Source of the DNA: Geodermatophilus saharensis
Lineage (GTDB): Bacteria > Actinomycetota > Actinomycetes > Mycobacteriales > Geodermatophilaceae
Direction: 5' to 3'
Assembly (NCBI RefSeq): GCF_900188205.1
Contig: NZ_FZOH01000005.1
Coordinates: 1-64,000, forward strand
DNA length: 64,000 nucleotides
Position 1 is the first letter of the stretch. Each line of letters begins with the position of its first letter. Below are positions 28,060 to 36,315 of the stretch, piece after piece. The notes beneath the pieces are model-generated. The model was not told the origin of the DNA, ran no database searches, and saw only the letters and a program-made list of their open reading frames with translations. Position numbers and translations under genes: made by a program.

Positions 28060-28345
28060 GGAGGTCTCCCGGCGTCAGGGGGATGGGTGGTGCGGACGAG
28101 GTGAGAGTCCGCCGACACGTTCCGCGGCGCCATGGCCGGACGTGCCCGTAGATGTCGATCCGAGGCGCCGCGCGTCGGCACGATGTGACGAAGAAGCGGC
28201 GTTTGAGAGCGACACGACACGGCAGTTGGCGCCAGGGTCACGGACGTGTGACGCGGCGTCGTCGTCCGCTCTCGGCGTAGTGCTGCAACCGCGCGACGGC
28301 GCTACCGTGTAAGCGTGTAATCAGCAGGCATCCCAGGAGGATCCC
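28060..28345 (+). promoter_or_regulatory. Divergent intergenic region with tandem GTGTAA boxes
   Basis: About 286 bases separate the secreted-protein gene and the ribbon-helix-helix gene. Immediately before the latter the sequence CCGTGTAAGCGTGTAATC (28305-28322) contains two GTGTAA boxes nine bases apart. They lie about 25-40 bases before the GTG start and just upstream of a strong AGGAGG site. Direct repeats of this size suit a ribbon-helix-helix regulator, and TAAGCG/TGTAAT could double as -10 sequence. No other clear elements are visible in the region. Confidence 0.45.
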
Positions 28346-28954
28346 GTGCACGGACACCACCGCTTCGCCGATCACCCCTTCGCCCGCATGGGTGCCCCCG
28401 GGTTCCGGGGCCGCGGTCCCGGCGGGCGCGGCCGCGGCGCCGAGGGGCCGCCGCCGGTCGACCGGGCCGAGGTGGCCGGCTGGTTCGCCGGCCGGCTGCC
28501 CGACGGCTGGTTCACCGGGCCCGTCGAGATCACCGTCGACCGCGACGAGATCACCGTCGTCGGCCCGCTGGCCGAGCCCGACGCCGGTGAGGGTGACCCC
28601 ACCGCCGCCCGGTCCGGGCGGATCTCCCGCTTCCGGGAGGACACCCGTGAGCAGCGCATGGCCATCGCCGACGCCGCCCAGGCCCGCTACGGCCGCTCAG
28701 TGGCCTGGGGCGCCGCCTGCGGCGAGGTTCGCGAGCTGTTCACCAACGCCTCGGTGCCGGTGATGACCCGGCTGCGCCAGCCCGAGCGACTGGTCCTCGA
28801 CACGCTCGTCGACGCCGGGGTCGCCCGCTCCCGCTCCGAGGCGCTGGTGTGGGCGGTGCGGTTGGTCGGCCAGCACGCCGACGCCTGGCTGACCGAGCTC
28901 CGCGACGCCATGGCCTCGGTGGAGGAGGTCCGCGCCCGCGGGCCCGAGCTGTGA
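28346..28954 (+). CDS. Ribbon-helix-helix-like regulator candidate
   Basis: This encodes 202 residues from GTG at 28346, with AGGAGG 7 bases upstream. Residues 1-35 are His/Gly/Arg-rich (HGHHRFADHP, RGRGPGGRGRG). The middle resembles no family I know (GWFAGRLPDGWFTGPVEITV). Residues about 138-185 (VMTRLRQPERLVLDTLVDAG, then ARSRSEALVWAVRLV) have the strand-helix-helix pattern and 'RSRSEAL..AVR' signature of ribbon-helix-helix DNA-binding proteins. Direct GTGTAA repeats upstream would fit autoregulation. The His-rich start could bind metal. The assignment as a DNA-binding protein is an inference from this pattern. Confidence 0.65.
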   Translation: MHGHHRFADHPFARMGAPGFRGRGPGGRGRGAEGPPPVDRAEVAGWFAGRLPDGWFTGPVEITVDRDEITVVGPLAEPDAGEGDPTAARSGRISRFREDTREQRMAIADAAQARYGRSVAWGAACGEVRELFTNASVPVMTRLRQPERLVLDTLVDAGVARSRSEALVWAVRLVGQHADAWLTELRDAMASVEEVRARGPEL

Positions 28955-29039
28955 CACCGGCCGGGCTGCCGGCCCCGCGGCCGGCAGCCCGGTTCCGCCG
29001 TCCGGCCGGCACGCGCCGCTGAGCAGGGACACTGGGGGC

Positions 29040-30290
29040 GTGCTCGCCCCCTCCGCCGTCCCGTCCGCGACCGACGTCCTCGTGGTGGGGGCCGGCCCGG
29101 CCGGCTCGGGTGCGGCGGCGTGGGCGGCCCGCGCCGGGCACGACGTGCTGCTCGCCGACGCCGCCGTCTTCCCCCGCGACAAGGCCTGCGGCGACGGGCT
29201 CACCCCGCGCGCGGTCGCCGAGCTCGACCTACTGGGCCTCGGCGACTGGGCGCGCGGGCGGGCCCGCAACCGCGGCCTGCGGGCGGCCGGCTTCGGCCGG
29301 GTGTGGGAGCTGCCCTGGCCCGGCGGGGCCTTCCCCGACCACGGCAGCGCCGTGCCGCGCACCGAGCTCGACGCCCGGATCCGCGGCTGCGCCGTGCAGG
29401 CCGGCGCCACCCCGCTGGAGGGCGCCCGCGCGGTCGACGTCGAGCGCGACGGGGACCGCGTCACCGGCGTCGTGTTCGACGTCGGCGGGGAGCGCTCGAC
29501 CGTGCGCTGCGAGCGGCTGGTCGTCGCCGACGGCGCCCGCTCGCCGCTGGGTCGCCGGCTCGGCCGGCAGTGGCACCGCGACACCGCCTACGGCGTGGCC
29601 GCCCGCGGGTACGTCACCTCCGGGCGCAGCGGCGACGAGTGGATCTCCTCGCACCTGGAACTGCGGGACGCCGACGGGGCGCTGCTGTCGGGCTACGGGT
29701 GGGTCTTCCCGCTGGGGGAGGCCGCCGGACAGGTCAACATCGGCGTCGGCACGCTGGCCACGGCCCGCCGCCCGGCCGGGGTGCAGCTCAAGGCGCTGCT
29801 CGGCACCTACGCCACCGCCCGCCGCGAGGACTGGCGGCTCGACGGCCCGGTGCACGCGCCGGCCTCGGCGCTGCTGCCGATGGGCGGGGCGGTGTCGGGC
29901 GTCGCCGGGCGCAACTGGGCGCTCGTCGGCGACGCGGCCGGCTGCGTCAACCCGCTCAACGGCGAGGGGATCGACTACGGCCTGGAGACCGGCCGGACGC
30001 TGGCCGGGATGCTCGGCGAGCACGACTGGTCGGCGGCCTGGCCGGCCACGCTGCGGCGGCACTACGGCGAGGCGTTCTCCGTCGCCCGCCGGCTGGCCGG
30101 GCTGCTCACCCTGCCCCGGCTGCTGCCCGCGGCCGGCCCGGTCGGCATGCGCTCGCGCGCGCTGATGACCGTGGCGCTGCGGGTGATGGGCAACCTGGTC
30201 ACCGAGGAGGACCGCGACGCCGTCGCGCGCGCCTGGCGCCTGGCCGGCCGGGTGTCCCGCCGCTTCGACGAGCGCCCGCTGTTCGCCTGA
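29040..30290 (+). CDS. Geranylgeranyl-reductase-family flavoprotein (MenJ-like)
   Basis: This encodes 416 residues from GTG at 29040. The FAD-binding fold begins VLVVGAGPAGSGAAAWAAR near residue 13, followed by DKACGDGLTPRAVAEL (the conserved CGDGL block) and LVGDAAGCVNPLNGEGIDYG near residue 300. Family members hydrogenate isoprenoid double bonds. In Mycobacterium the homologous MenJ reduces one isoprene unit of menaquinone. Menaquinone is the expected quinone in this group, so quinone side-chain saturation is the best guess, though phospholipid or carotenoid substrates are possible. It ends at a palindromic repeat. Confidence 0.9.
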   Translation: MLAPSAVPSATDVLVVGAGPAGSGAAAWAARAGHDVLLADAAVFPRDKACGDGLTPRAVAELDLLGLGDWARGRARNRGLRAAGFGRVWELPWPGGAFPDHGSAVPRTELDARIRGCAVQAGATPLEGARAVDVERDGDRVTGVVFDVGGERSTVRCERLVVADGARSPLGRRLGRQWHRDTAYGVAARGYVTSGRSGDEWISSHLELRDADGALLSGYGWVFPLGEAAGQVNIGVGTLATARRPAGVQLKALLGTYATARREDWRLDGPVHAPASALLPMGGAVSGVAGRNWALVGDAAGCVNPLNGEGIDYGLETGRTLAGMLGEHDWSAAWPATLRRHYGEAFSVARRLAGLLTLPRLLPAAGPVGMRSRALMTVALRVMGNLVTEEDRDAVARAWRLAGRVSRRFDERPLFA

Positions 30291-30292
30291 GC

Positions 30293-30318
30293 CCGTGCAC
30301 TTCCGCGGAAGTGCACGG
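30293..30318. repeat. Perfect 26-base palindrome, first copy of a repeated motif
   Basis: The 18-base core GCACTTCCGCGGAAGTGC is extended by CCGT on the left and ACGG on the right, giving 13 pairs with no loop. It fills the gap between two convergent genes and probably stops transcription from both. The same 18-base core recurs at 43591-43608 between flhB and flhA. Confidence 0.8.
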
Positions 30319-30325
30319 ACCCGGG

Positions 30326-31138
30326 TCACACGAAGGGCGAGTTGTACATCGCGAAGTAGACGGCGATGTAGTGGCAGATCGCGGCCACGATCGTCATCGC
30401 GTGGAAGACCTCGTGGTAGCCGAACACGCCCGGCACCGGGTTGGGCCACTTCACCGCGTAGGCGACCCCGCCGAGGGTGTAGAGCACCCCGCCGACGGCG
30501 AGCAGCACCAGCGAGGTGACGCCGGCGATGTGCAGGATGTCGGTGAGGATGAAGACCGCGACCCAGCCCAGGCCGACGTAGAGCGGCACGCCGAGCCACC
30601 GCGGCGCCGTGGGCCAGGTCAGCTTGAGGCAGACGCCGGCCAGCGCCCCGGCCCAGACGCCGGCCAGCACCCAGTACCCGGTCGGCTGGTCGACGGCGAG
30701 CAGCGAGAACGGCGTGTACGTGCCGGCGATGAACAGGAAGATCATGGAGTGGTCGAGCCGCTTCATGACCTTCCAGCCGCGCGGTGACCAGCGACGGCGG
30801 TGGTAGAGCGCGCTGATCCCGAACAGGCCGCAGATGGTGAGGCAGTAGACGGCGACCGAGAACCCCGACCGTGCCCCGAGCACCGCGGCCAGCGGGATCA
30901 GGACGGCGCCGGCGACGATCGCGCCGAAGAAGGCGAACAGGTGCAGCCAGCCGCGCATCCGCGGCCGGGTGTCGGGGTGCTCCCAGTCGGAGTCGGCGAA
31001 GTCCGCGGCGGTCCAGGTGTGCTGGACCGCCTCGCCCTCCGCCAGGACGGTGCCGACGGCGGCGCCCCGCGGCGCCTCGATCTCGGCGTCGTCGGCCTCC
31101 ACCCGGACGGGCTGGAGGTCGTCGGGGGCTGTGCTCAT
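30326..31138 (-). CDS. trhA: Hemolysin III/TrhA-family membrane protein (PAQR-like)
   Basis: This encodes 270 residues. The first about 55 are acidic and polar, then seven membrane segments follow. The PAQR-type zinc residues are present: YHRRRWSPRGWKVMKRLDHS near residue 115 and the C-terminal GYHEVFHAMTIVAAICHY. Related proteins in Bacillus and E. coli influence membrane fluidity and lipid homeostasis; haemolytic activity is historical naming. It sits next to uppS in opposite orientation, as Rv1085c does with Rv1086. Confidence 0.92.
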   Translation of the reverse strand: MSTAPDDLQPVRVEADDAEIEAPRGAAVGTVLAEGEAVQHTWTAADFADSDWEHPDTRPRMRGWLHLFAFFGAIVAGAVLIPLAAVLGARSGFSVAVYCLTICGLFGISALYHRRRWSPRGWKVMKRLDHSMIFLFIAGTYTPFSLLAVDQPTGYWVLAGVWAGALAGVCLKLTWPTAPRWLGVPLYVGLGWVAVFILTDILHIAGVTSLVLLAVGGVLYTLGGVAYAVKWPNPVPGVFGYHEVFHAMTIVAAICHYIAVYFAMYNSPFV

Positions 31139-31271
31139 GCCCCGAGGTTACGGAGGCGTAGGGAGGCGTGCACCGCGACGCGGCTGTGAGGTCGCTGGCA
31201 ACGCCGCAGGCCGGGGAGGGGGTGGTGCGCCGCCGGAACGGCGGGGTCGCGGGGGCCCTACGCTGGACCCC

Positions 31272-32051
31272 GTGGGGGCGCGTCAGTGGGTCCGCGACGC
31301 GCTGACCCAGCTCTACGAGCGGCGCCTGGCGCGACAGCTGCTCGGGGCCGCCGTGCCCCGCCACGTCGGCGCGATCATCGACGGCAACCGGCGCTGGGCG
31401 CGGGCCACCGGGCTGCTCGACCCCAACGCCGGGCACCGGCGCGGCGCCGACCGGATCGCCTCCTTCCTCGGCTGGTGCGACGAGGCCGGCGTCGAGGTGG
31501 TCACGCTCTTCCTGCTCTCCACCGACAACCTCTCCCGGCCCGAGCCGGAGCTCACCCCGCTGCTGCGGATCATCGAGGGCGTCGCCGAGGACCTCTCCGC
31601 GCCCGACCGGCGCTGGCAGCTGCGGCCGGTCGGCGCCCTGGAGCTGCTGCCGGCCGAGACCGTCGCCGTCCTCAAGCAGGCCGAGGAGGTCACCCGCGGC
31701 CGGCCGGGGGCCCACGTCAACCTCGCCGTCGGCTACGGCGGGCGGCGGGAGATCGCCGACGCCGTCCGGTCGCTGCTGGCCGAGCACGCCACCCGCGGCA
31801 CCTCGCTCGACGAGCTGGTCGAGGTGCTCGACGTCGAGCACATCGCCGAGCACCTCTACACCCGCGGCCAGCCCGACCCCGACCTGGTCATCCGCACCAG
31901 CGGCGAGCAGCGGCTGTCGGGCTTCCTGCTCTGGCAGACGGCGCACTCGGAGTTCCACTTCACCGACGTCTACTGGCCCGACTTCCGCCGGGTCGACTTC
32001 CTGCGGGCGCTGCGTGCCTACGCTGCACGGCACCGCCGCTTCGGGGGCTGA
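31272..32051 (+). CDS. uppS: Short-chain cis-prenyltransferase / isoprenyl transferase
   Basis: This encodes 259 residues from GTG at 31272. The catalytic Asp is D37 in AIIDGNRRWARATG. Other family blocks are AGHRRGADRI, VTLFLLSTDNLSRPEPEL, NLAVGYGGRREIADAVRSLL and PDLVIRTSGEQRLSGFLLWQ. The enzyme adds isopentenyl units in cis configuration. By position next to trhA it corresponds to Rv1086, which makes Z,E-farnesyl diphosphate; a second enzyme elsewhere would then make decaprenyl diphosphate. Product length cannot be read with certainty. It is 13 bases before the DUF885 gene. Confidence 0.93.
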   Translation: MGARQWVRDALTQLYERRLARQLLGAAVPRHVGAIIDGNRRWARATGLLDPNAGHRRGADRIASFLGWCDEAGVEVVTLFLLSTDNLSRPEPELTPLLRIIEGVAEDLSAPDRRWQLRPVGALELLPAETVAVLKQAEEVTRGRPGAHVNLAVGYGGRREIADAVRSLLAEHATRGTSLDELVEVLDVEHIAEHLYTRGQPDPDLVIRTSGEQRLSGFLLWQTAHSEFHFTDVYWPDFRRVDFLRALRAYAARHRRFGG

Positions 32052-32064
32052 GAGACTGGCGCCC

Positions 32065-33282
32065 ATGGCATCCGGCGCGGTCGACCTCCCCCTCGAGTAC
32101 GTCCGGCTGGGGTTGCGGTTCGACCGGCTGGAGTCCGGCTTCGTCGACGCCTACACCGGCGAGAAGCGGATCCGCGCCGAGGTGGAGAGCGAGCCCGCGC
32201 CCACGCCGTGGGGGCTGCGCGACCGGGCCCGCGCGCTGCTCGGGGAGCTCGACGCCGCGGGGCTGCCGGCCGACCGCGCCGCGTTCCTCCGCGGCCAGCT
32301 CACCGGCCTGGAGTGCACCGCCCGGAAGATGAACGGCGAGCCGGTCGCCTTCCTCGACGAGGTGCGCAGCTACTTCCAGGTCGACCTCACCCTCGGCGAC
32401 CCGGCCGCCTACGCCGCCGCGCACGCCGAGCTCGACACCCTGCTGCCCGGGGAGGGCGGGCTGGCCGAGCGTTACGCGGCCCACCGGCGCCGCGAGGAGT
32501 GCCCGCCGCAGCGGCTGGAGACCGCGGTGCACGCGCTGTCGAGCGCGCTGCGCGACCGCGTCCGTGGCCGGTACGGGCTGCCGGAGGCCGAGACGGTGCG
32601 CTACGAGGTGGTCACCGACAAGCCGTGGTCGGGGTTCAACTACTACGAGGGCGACTTCCGCTCCCGGGTGGCGATCAACGCCGACCTGCCGCACCGCCTC
32701 AGCCAGCTGGTGCACCTGGTCGCGCACGAGTCCTACCCCGGCCACCACACCGAGCACTGCCGCAAGGAGCGCGGCCTCGTGGAGCGCGCCGGTCACCTCG
32801 AGCACACCGTCTTCCTGGTCAACACCCCCGAGTGCCTCATGGCCGAGGGGCTGGCCGACCTCGGCGTCGACGCCGCCGTCGGCGAGGGCTGGGGGCCGTG
32901 GTCGGCGGAGGTGCTCGGCGACCTCGGGCTGCGGTTCGACGGGCACCTCGCCGAGCGGATCGCCGCGGCCGCCGCGCCGCTGAACCGGGTCCGCCAGGAC
33001 GCCGCCGTGCTGCTGCACGACCGCGGGGCCGACGCCGACGAGGTGGCCGCCTACATCCAGCGCTGGTCGCTGGTGAGCGCCGAGCGGGCCCGCCAGCAGC
33101 TGCGCTTCCTCACCCACCCGCTGTGGCGGGCCTACATCACCACCTACGTCGAGGGCTACGACCTGCTGCACCGCTGGCTGGCCGCCCGCCCCGCCGAGCA
33201 GGACGTCGCCGGGCGCTTCGTGCGCCTGCTCGACGAGCCGCTGACCCCCGCCGTCGTCGCGGCCGAGCTGTCGGCCGCCTGA
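32065..33282 (+). CDS. DUF885-type metallopeptidase-like protein
   Basis: This encodes 405 residues from ATG at 32065. The key motif is VAHESYPGHHTEHCRKE near residue 220, where HESYPGHH supplies zinc-binding His and catalytic Glu in the DUF885 manner. A second conserved block, NTPECLMAEGLADLG near residue 252, supplies a further Glu ligand. It lacks a signal peptide, so it should act in the cytoplasm. It is shorter than typical secreted DUF885 proteins (about 550-600 residues). Substrate unknown. The next gene starts 3 bases after the stop. Confidence 0.85.
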   Translation: MASGAVDLPLEYVRLGLRFDRLESGFVDAYTGEKRIRAEVESEPAPTPWGLRDRARALLGELDAAGLPADRAAFLRGQLTGLECTARKMNGEPVAFLDEVRSYFQVDLTLGDPAAYAAAHAELDTLLPGEGGLAERYAAHRRREECPPQRLETAVHALSSALRDRVRGRYGLPEAETVRYEVVTDKPWSGFNYYEGDFRSRVAINADLPHRLSQLVHLVAHESYPGHHTEHCRKERGLVERAGHLEHTVFLVNTPECLMAEGLADLGVDAAVGEGWGPWSAEVLGDLGLRFDGHLAERIAAAAAPLNRVRQDAAVLLHDRGADADEVAAYIQRWSLVSAERARQQLRFLTHPLWRAYITTYVEGYDLLHRWLAARPAEQDVAGRFVRLLDEPLTPAVVAAELSAA

Positions 33283-33285
33283 ACC

Positions 33286-33615
33286 GTGCCGCGCCGCGAC
33301 CCCCCGGAGGCCCGCCTGCTCGGGCTGTGGACGGCGGGGTGGCTGTTCGCGCTGCTGCTAGCCGGTCTGCTGCGGGTCGGTGACCTGCGGGTGCAGTGGC
33401 CGGTGCTGCTCGTCCCGGTGCTGTGGGCGCTGGTGGCGCTGCGGCCCCGCGGCGGCCGCGCCGCCCGGGACCGCCCCCGGGGCGGGGACGACTGGCCTCC
33501 CGACGACGACCTGGCCGGCTGGCCACCGCCGGACGACGGCGGGCCCCCGCGCACGCCCCGGACCCGCGAGCTGCGGTGGCTGCCCGAGGTGCCCCGGGAC
33601 CGCCGGCGCGAGTGA
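33286..33615 (+). CDS. Small two-span membrane protein
   Basis: This encodes 109 residues from GTG at 33286, three bases after the previous stop. There are two hydrophobic segments, LGLWTAGWLFALLLAGLL and VQWPVLLVPVLWALVAL, separated by only a few polar residues. A polar, Pro/Asp-rich tail of about 60 residues ends in ELRWLPEVPRDRRRE. I recognise no family. Very close spacing suggests translation together with the DUF885 protein. Confidence 0.7.
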   Translation: MPRRDPPEARLLGLWTAGWLFALLLAGLLRVGDLRVQWPVLLVPVLWALVALRPRGGRAARDRPRGGDDWPPDDDLAGWPPPDDGGPPRTPRTRELRWLPEVPRDRRRE

Positions 33616-33657
33616 CGGCGCTGTCGTGCGCCAGCGGCCGGCGGGCAGAGTGGGCGC

Positions 33658-34272
33658 ATGTCCACCACGCGGCTGCTGCTGCTCGGTGCCGTCCGGGTCT
33701 TCCAGCCGGTGCACGGCTACCTGCTGCGCCGTGAGCTGCTGAGCTGGCAGGTCGAGGACTGGGCGCACGTCAAGCCGGGGTCGATCTACTCGGGACTGCG
33801 CACGCTGGCCGGCCTCGGCCTGGTCGAGGAGCTGCCCGGCGAGCCGGTGTCCTACCGGCTGACCCCCGACGGCGAGGTGGAGTTCCGGCGGCTGCTGGAC
33901 CTGGCGCTGCGCGAGCCCGACCCGGGCGACCCCTCCCGGCTGCTGGCCGGGCTGTGCTTCGTGACCGTCCTGCCCCGGGCGGAGGTGCGCGAGGCGTTCC
34001 GGGCCCGCGCCCTGCAGCTGGAGGCGGCCGCCTCGGCCACCGCGGCCCGGCTGCGGGCGCTGGCCACCGGCCGGCTCGCGCCCGCGAGCACCGCCGAGCT
34101 GTTCGCCGTCACCGGTCACTGGATCGAGGGCGAGCGGGCCTGGGTGCGCGAGGTGTGCGGGCGCCTGGACGCCGGTCACTACCGGTTCGCCGGCGAGGAG
34201 CCCGGGCCCGACCTCCCGGCCGACGGGATCTGGCCGCCGGCCGTCCTCGGTGACGCGCCGGAAACGGGTTGA
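33658..34272 (+). CDS. PadR-family transcriptional regulator
   Basis: This encodes 204 residues. The N-terminal winged helix is complete: LLGAVRVFQPVHGYLLRREL, then VKPGSIYSGLRTLAGLGLVE and YRLTPDGEVEFRRLL. The C-terminal about 100 residues form the helical dimerisation region. PadR proteins usually repress an adjacent transporter or enzyme and release DNA on ligand binding. The ABC exporter begins 33 bases downstream on the same strand and is the obvious target. TCAA-AG-TTGA (34285-34294), between the two genes, is a small inverted repeat that could be an operator half-pair. Confidence 0.9.
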   Translation: MSTTRLLLLGAVRVFQPVHGYLLRRELLSWQVEDWAHVKPGSIYSGLRTLAGLGLVEELPGEPVSYRLTPDGEVEFRRLLDLALREPDPGDPSRLLAGLCFVTVLPRAEVREAFRARALQLEAAASATAARLRALATGRLAPASTAELFAVTGHWIEGERAWVREVCGRLDAGHYRFAGEEPGPDLPADGIWPPAVLGDAPETG

Positions 34273-34305
34273 CCGCCTGGTAGTCAAAGTTGAACACTGC
34301 CTCCC

Positions 34306-35298
34306 GTGATCGAGGCACGCGGGCTGGCCCGCACCTTCCGCAGGAGGAAGCAGGAGGTCCACGCCGTCACCGGGGTGGACCTCGACGTCGCGGCCGGTGA
34401 GATCGTCGGCTTCCTGGGGCCCAACGGCGCCGGCAAGACCACCACCCTGCGCATGCTCACCACGCTGCTGACGCCCACCGCGGGCACCGCGACGGTGGCC
34501 GGCTGCGACCTGCTGGCCGACCCCGTGGGCGTGCGCCGGCGCATCGGCTACGTGTCGCAGAGCGGCTCCACGCAGCCGGAGGCGCTGGCCGGCGAGGAGG
34601 TCGTCGACCACGGCCGGCTCTACGGCATGAGCACCGCCGACGCCGTCGCCCGCGGCCGGCGGCTGTTCACCGAGCTGGACCTGGAGGGCCTGTGGGAGCG
34701 CAAGCCCAAGGCCATGTCCGGGGGCCAGCGTCGCCGCCTCGACATCGCGATGGGCCTGGTGCACGAGCCGGGGCTGGTGTTCCTCGACGAGCCGACGACC
34801 GGCCTGGACCCGCAGGCCCGCGCGAACCTGTGGGAGCACGTCCGGGGGCTGCGCGAGGAGCGGGGGACGACGGTCTTCCTGACCACCCACTACCTCGACG
34901 AGGCCGACGCGCTGTGCGACCGGATCCTCGTCATCGACCGCGGCGCCATCGTGGCCGAGGGCACCCCGGACGCGCTGAAGTCCCGCGTCGGCGGCGACGT
35001 CCTGACCGTCACCGCCGCCCGCGCCGACCGGGCCGGTGAGCTGGCGCGGCTGGTCGCCGGGCTGCCGGGCGCCGAGCCGCCGCAGGTGCACGGGGACCGG
35101 GTGGTCGCGCGGGTGCCCCACGGCGGCAGCGCGCTGGTGCAGCTGGTCCGCGAGCTCGACGCCGCGGGCATCGGCGTGGTCGGCGTCGAGAGCCGCCGGC
35201 CCAGCCTCGACGACGTCTTCCTGGGGCTGACCGGGCGGTCGCTGCGCGAGGAGGGGGCGCCGGCGGCGCTCCCCGAACCGGAAGGAGCCCTGCAGTGA
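34306..35298 (+). CDS. ABC exporter ATP-binding protein (DrrA type), PadR-linked
   Basis: This encodes 330 residues from GTG at 34306. Walker A is GFLGPNGAGKTTTLRML near residue 36, the signature reads AMSGGQRRRLDIAMGL near 137, Walker B is LVFLDEPTTGLDPQ near 155, and the switch His is present in TTHYLDEADAL. The C-terminal LDDVFLGLTGRSLREEG is the DrrA family tail. With the overlapping permease it should pump out a hydrophobic compound under PadR control. It is a different system from the exporter at 21-23 kb, which has no linked regulator. Confidence 0.93.
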   Translation: MIEARGLARTFRRRKQEVHAVTGVDLDVAAGEIVGFLGPNGAGKTTTLRMLTTLLTPTAGTATVAGCDLLADPVGVRRRIGYVSQSGSTQPEALAGEEVVDHGRLYGMSTADAVARGRRLFTELDLEGLWERKPKAMSGGQRRRLDIAMGLVHEPGLVFLDEPTTGLDPQARANLWEHVRGLREERGTTVFLTTHYLDEADALCDRILVIDRGAIVAEGTPDALKSRVGGDVLTVTAARADRAGELARLVAGLPGAEPPQVHGDRVVARVPHGGSALVQLVRELDAAGIGVVGVESRRPSLDDVFLGLTGRSLREEGAPAALPEPEGALQ

Positions 35299-36071
35299 GC
35301 CTGCCCGTCGCGACGAACAGCGTCGCCCGCGACACCTGGACCGTCTTCGCCCGGGCGATGCGGCTGTCGCTGCGCAACCCGGCGTGGGTGGTGATCGGGC
35401 TGACCCAGCCGGTGCTCTACATCCTGCTGTTCGGGCCGCTGCTCGAGCCGCTGTCCGGCCAGCTCGGGTCGGGCAACGCCTACCAGGTGTTCGTGCCCGG
35501 GATCCTCGTCCAGCTCGGCATCTTCGGGGCGCTGTTCGTCGGGTTCGGCCTCATCGCCGAGTGGCGGGCCGGCGTCGTGGAGAGCCAGCGGGTCACCCCG
35601 GCCAGCCGGACCGCGCTGCTGCTCGGCCGGGTGCTGCGCGACGTCGTCGTCCTGCTGGTGCAGGGGACCGTGCTGGTGCTGGTGTCCCTCCCGCTCGGCC
35701 TGCGGGCCCCGCTGGTGGGCGTGGTGCTGGCGCTGGCCCTGGTCGCGCTGCTGGGCGCGGCGTTCTCCGCGGTGTCCTACGCGCTGGCCCTGACGCTCAA
35801 GAGCGAGGACGCCTTCGCGCCGCTGCTCAACGCCGTCGTCCTGCCGGTGCTGCTGCTGTCGGGGATCCTGCTGCCGATGAGCCTGGCGCCCGGGTGGCTG
35901 CAGGCGGTCAGCGACGTCAACCCGCTCAAGCACGTCGTCGAGGGGGTGCGCTCGCTGTTCGACGGCTCCTACACCTCGGCGACGGCGTGGTGGGGCCTCG
36001 GGCTCACGCTGGCCATGGCGGCGCTCGGCTGGTGGTTCGGCGTGCGGCGGTTCCGGCGGGAGTCGAGCTGA
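35295..36071 (+). CDS. ABC-2 type permease, DrrB-like, PadR-linked
   Basis: This encodes 258 residues from GTG at 35295, overlapping the ATPase stop by 4 bases. Six membrane segments are predicted. The family blocks [20 protein letters not shown], then the extracellular [18 protein letters not shown], and the late [15 protein letters not shown] motif are clear. It would form the membrane pore of the exporter. Substrate unknown. Confidence 0.93.
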   Translation: MSLPVATNSVARDTWTVFARAMRLSLRNPAWVVIGLTQPVLYILLFGPLLEPLSGQLGSGNAYQVFVPGILVQLGIFGALFVGFGLIAEWRAGVVESQRVTPASRTALLLGRVLRDVVVLLVQGTVLVLVSLPLGLRAPLVGVVLALALVALLGAAFSAVSYALALTLKSEDAFAPLLNAVVLPVLLLSGILLPMSLAPGWLQAVSDVNPLKHVVEGVRSLFDGSYTSATAWWGLGLTLAMAALGWWFGVRRFRRESS

Positions 36072-36315
36072 CCCGCTGGTGGGACGGCTGGGACGGCTGG
36101 GTCCCCCCGACGGAGGACACGCCGCCTCCTCGTCATGTGACTGTCACCTCCCCGCTCTAGCGTCCGGGGTGGACGACGGGCCCGCCCCGGAGTCCACGGG
36201 AGGCCCGGTTGGTGCTGACGTTCTCGTCGACCAGGGGGCCGGTTCCCGGCCCCTGTGCCGGGGCCCGGCCACCTTCGAGAAGGGGTGCGGTCCGGCACCT
36301 CAGGGGAGACGACTC
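36072..36315 (+). promoter_or_regulatory. Promoter and structured leader region before the PIN-PhoH gene
   Basis: A short tandem GGGACGGCT occurs at the left edge. GTGAC-T-GTCAC (36137-36147) is a perfect palindrome. CTCTAGCGT (about 36156-36164) could supply a -10 box. The remaining about 150 bases contain several potential stems, including TCCGGGG/CCCCGGA (start near 36163) and GTGCCGG/CCGGCAC (about 36251 to 36297), and end at GGGGAGA before the GTG start. It may be a regulated leader; it does not match a riboswitch class I can name. Confidence 0.4.

Noticed and set aside
36072-36315. Known riboswitch (SAM-IV or c-di-AMP class) upstream of the PhoH gene
   Set aside because: The conserved core sequences of these classes are not visible; only generic GC-rich stems are.
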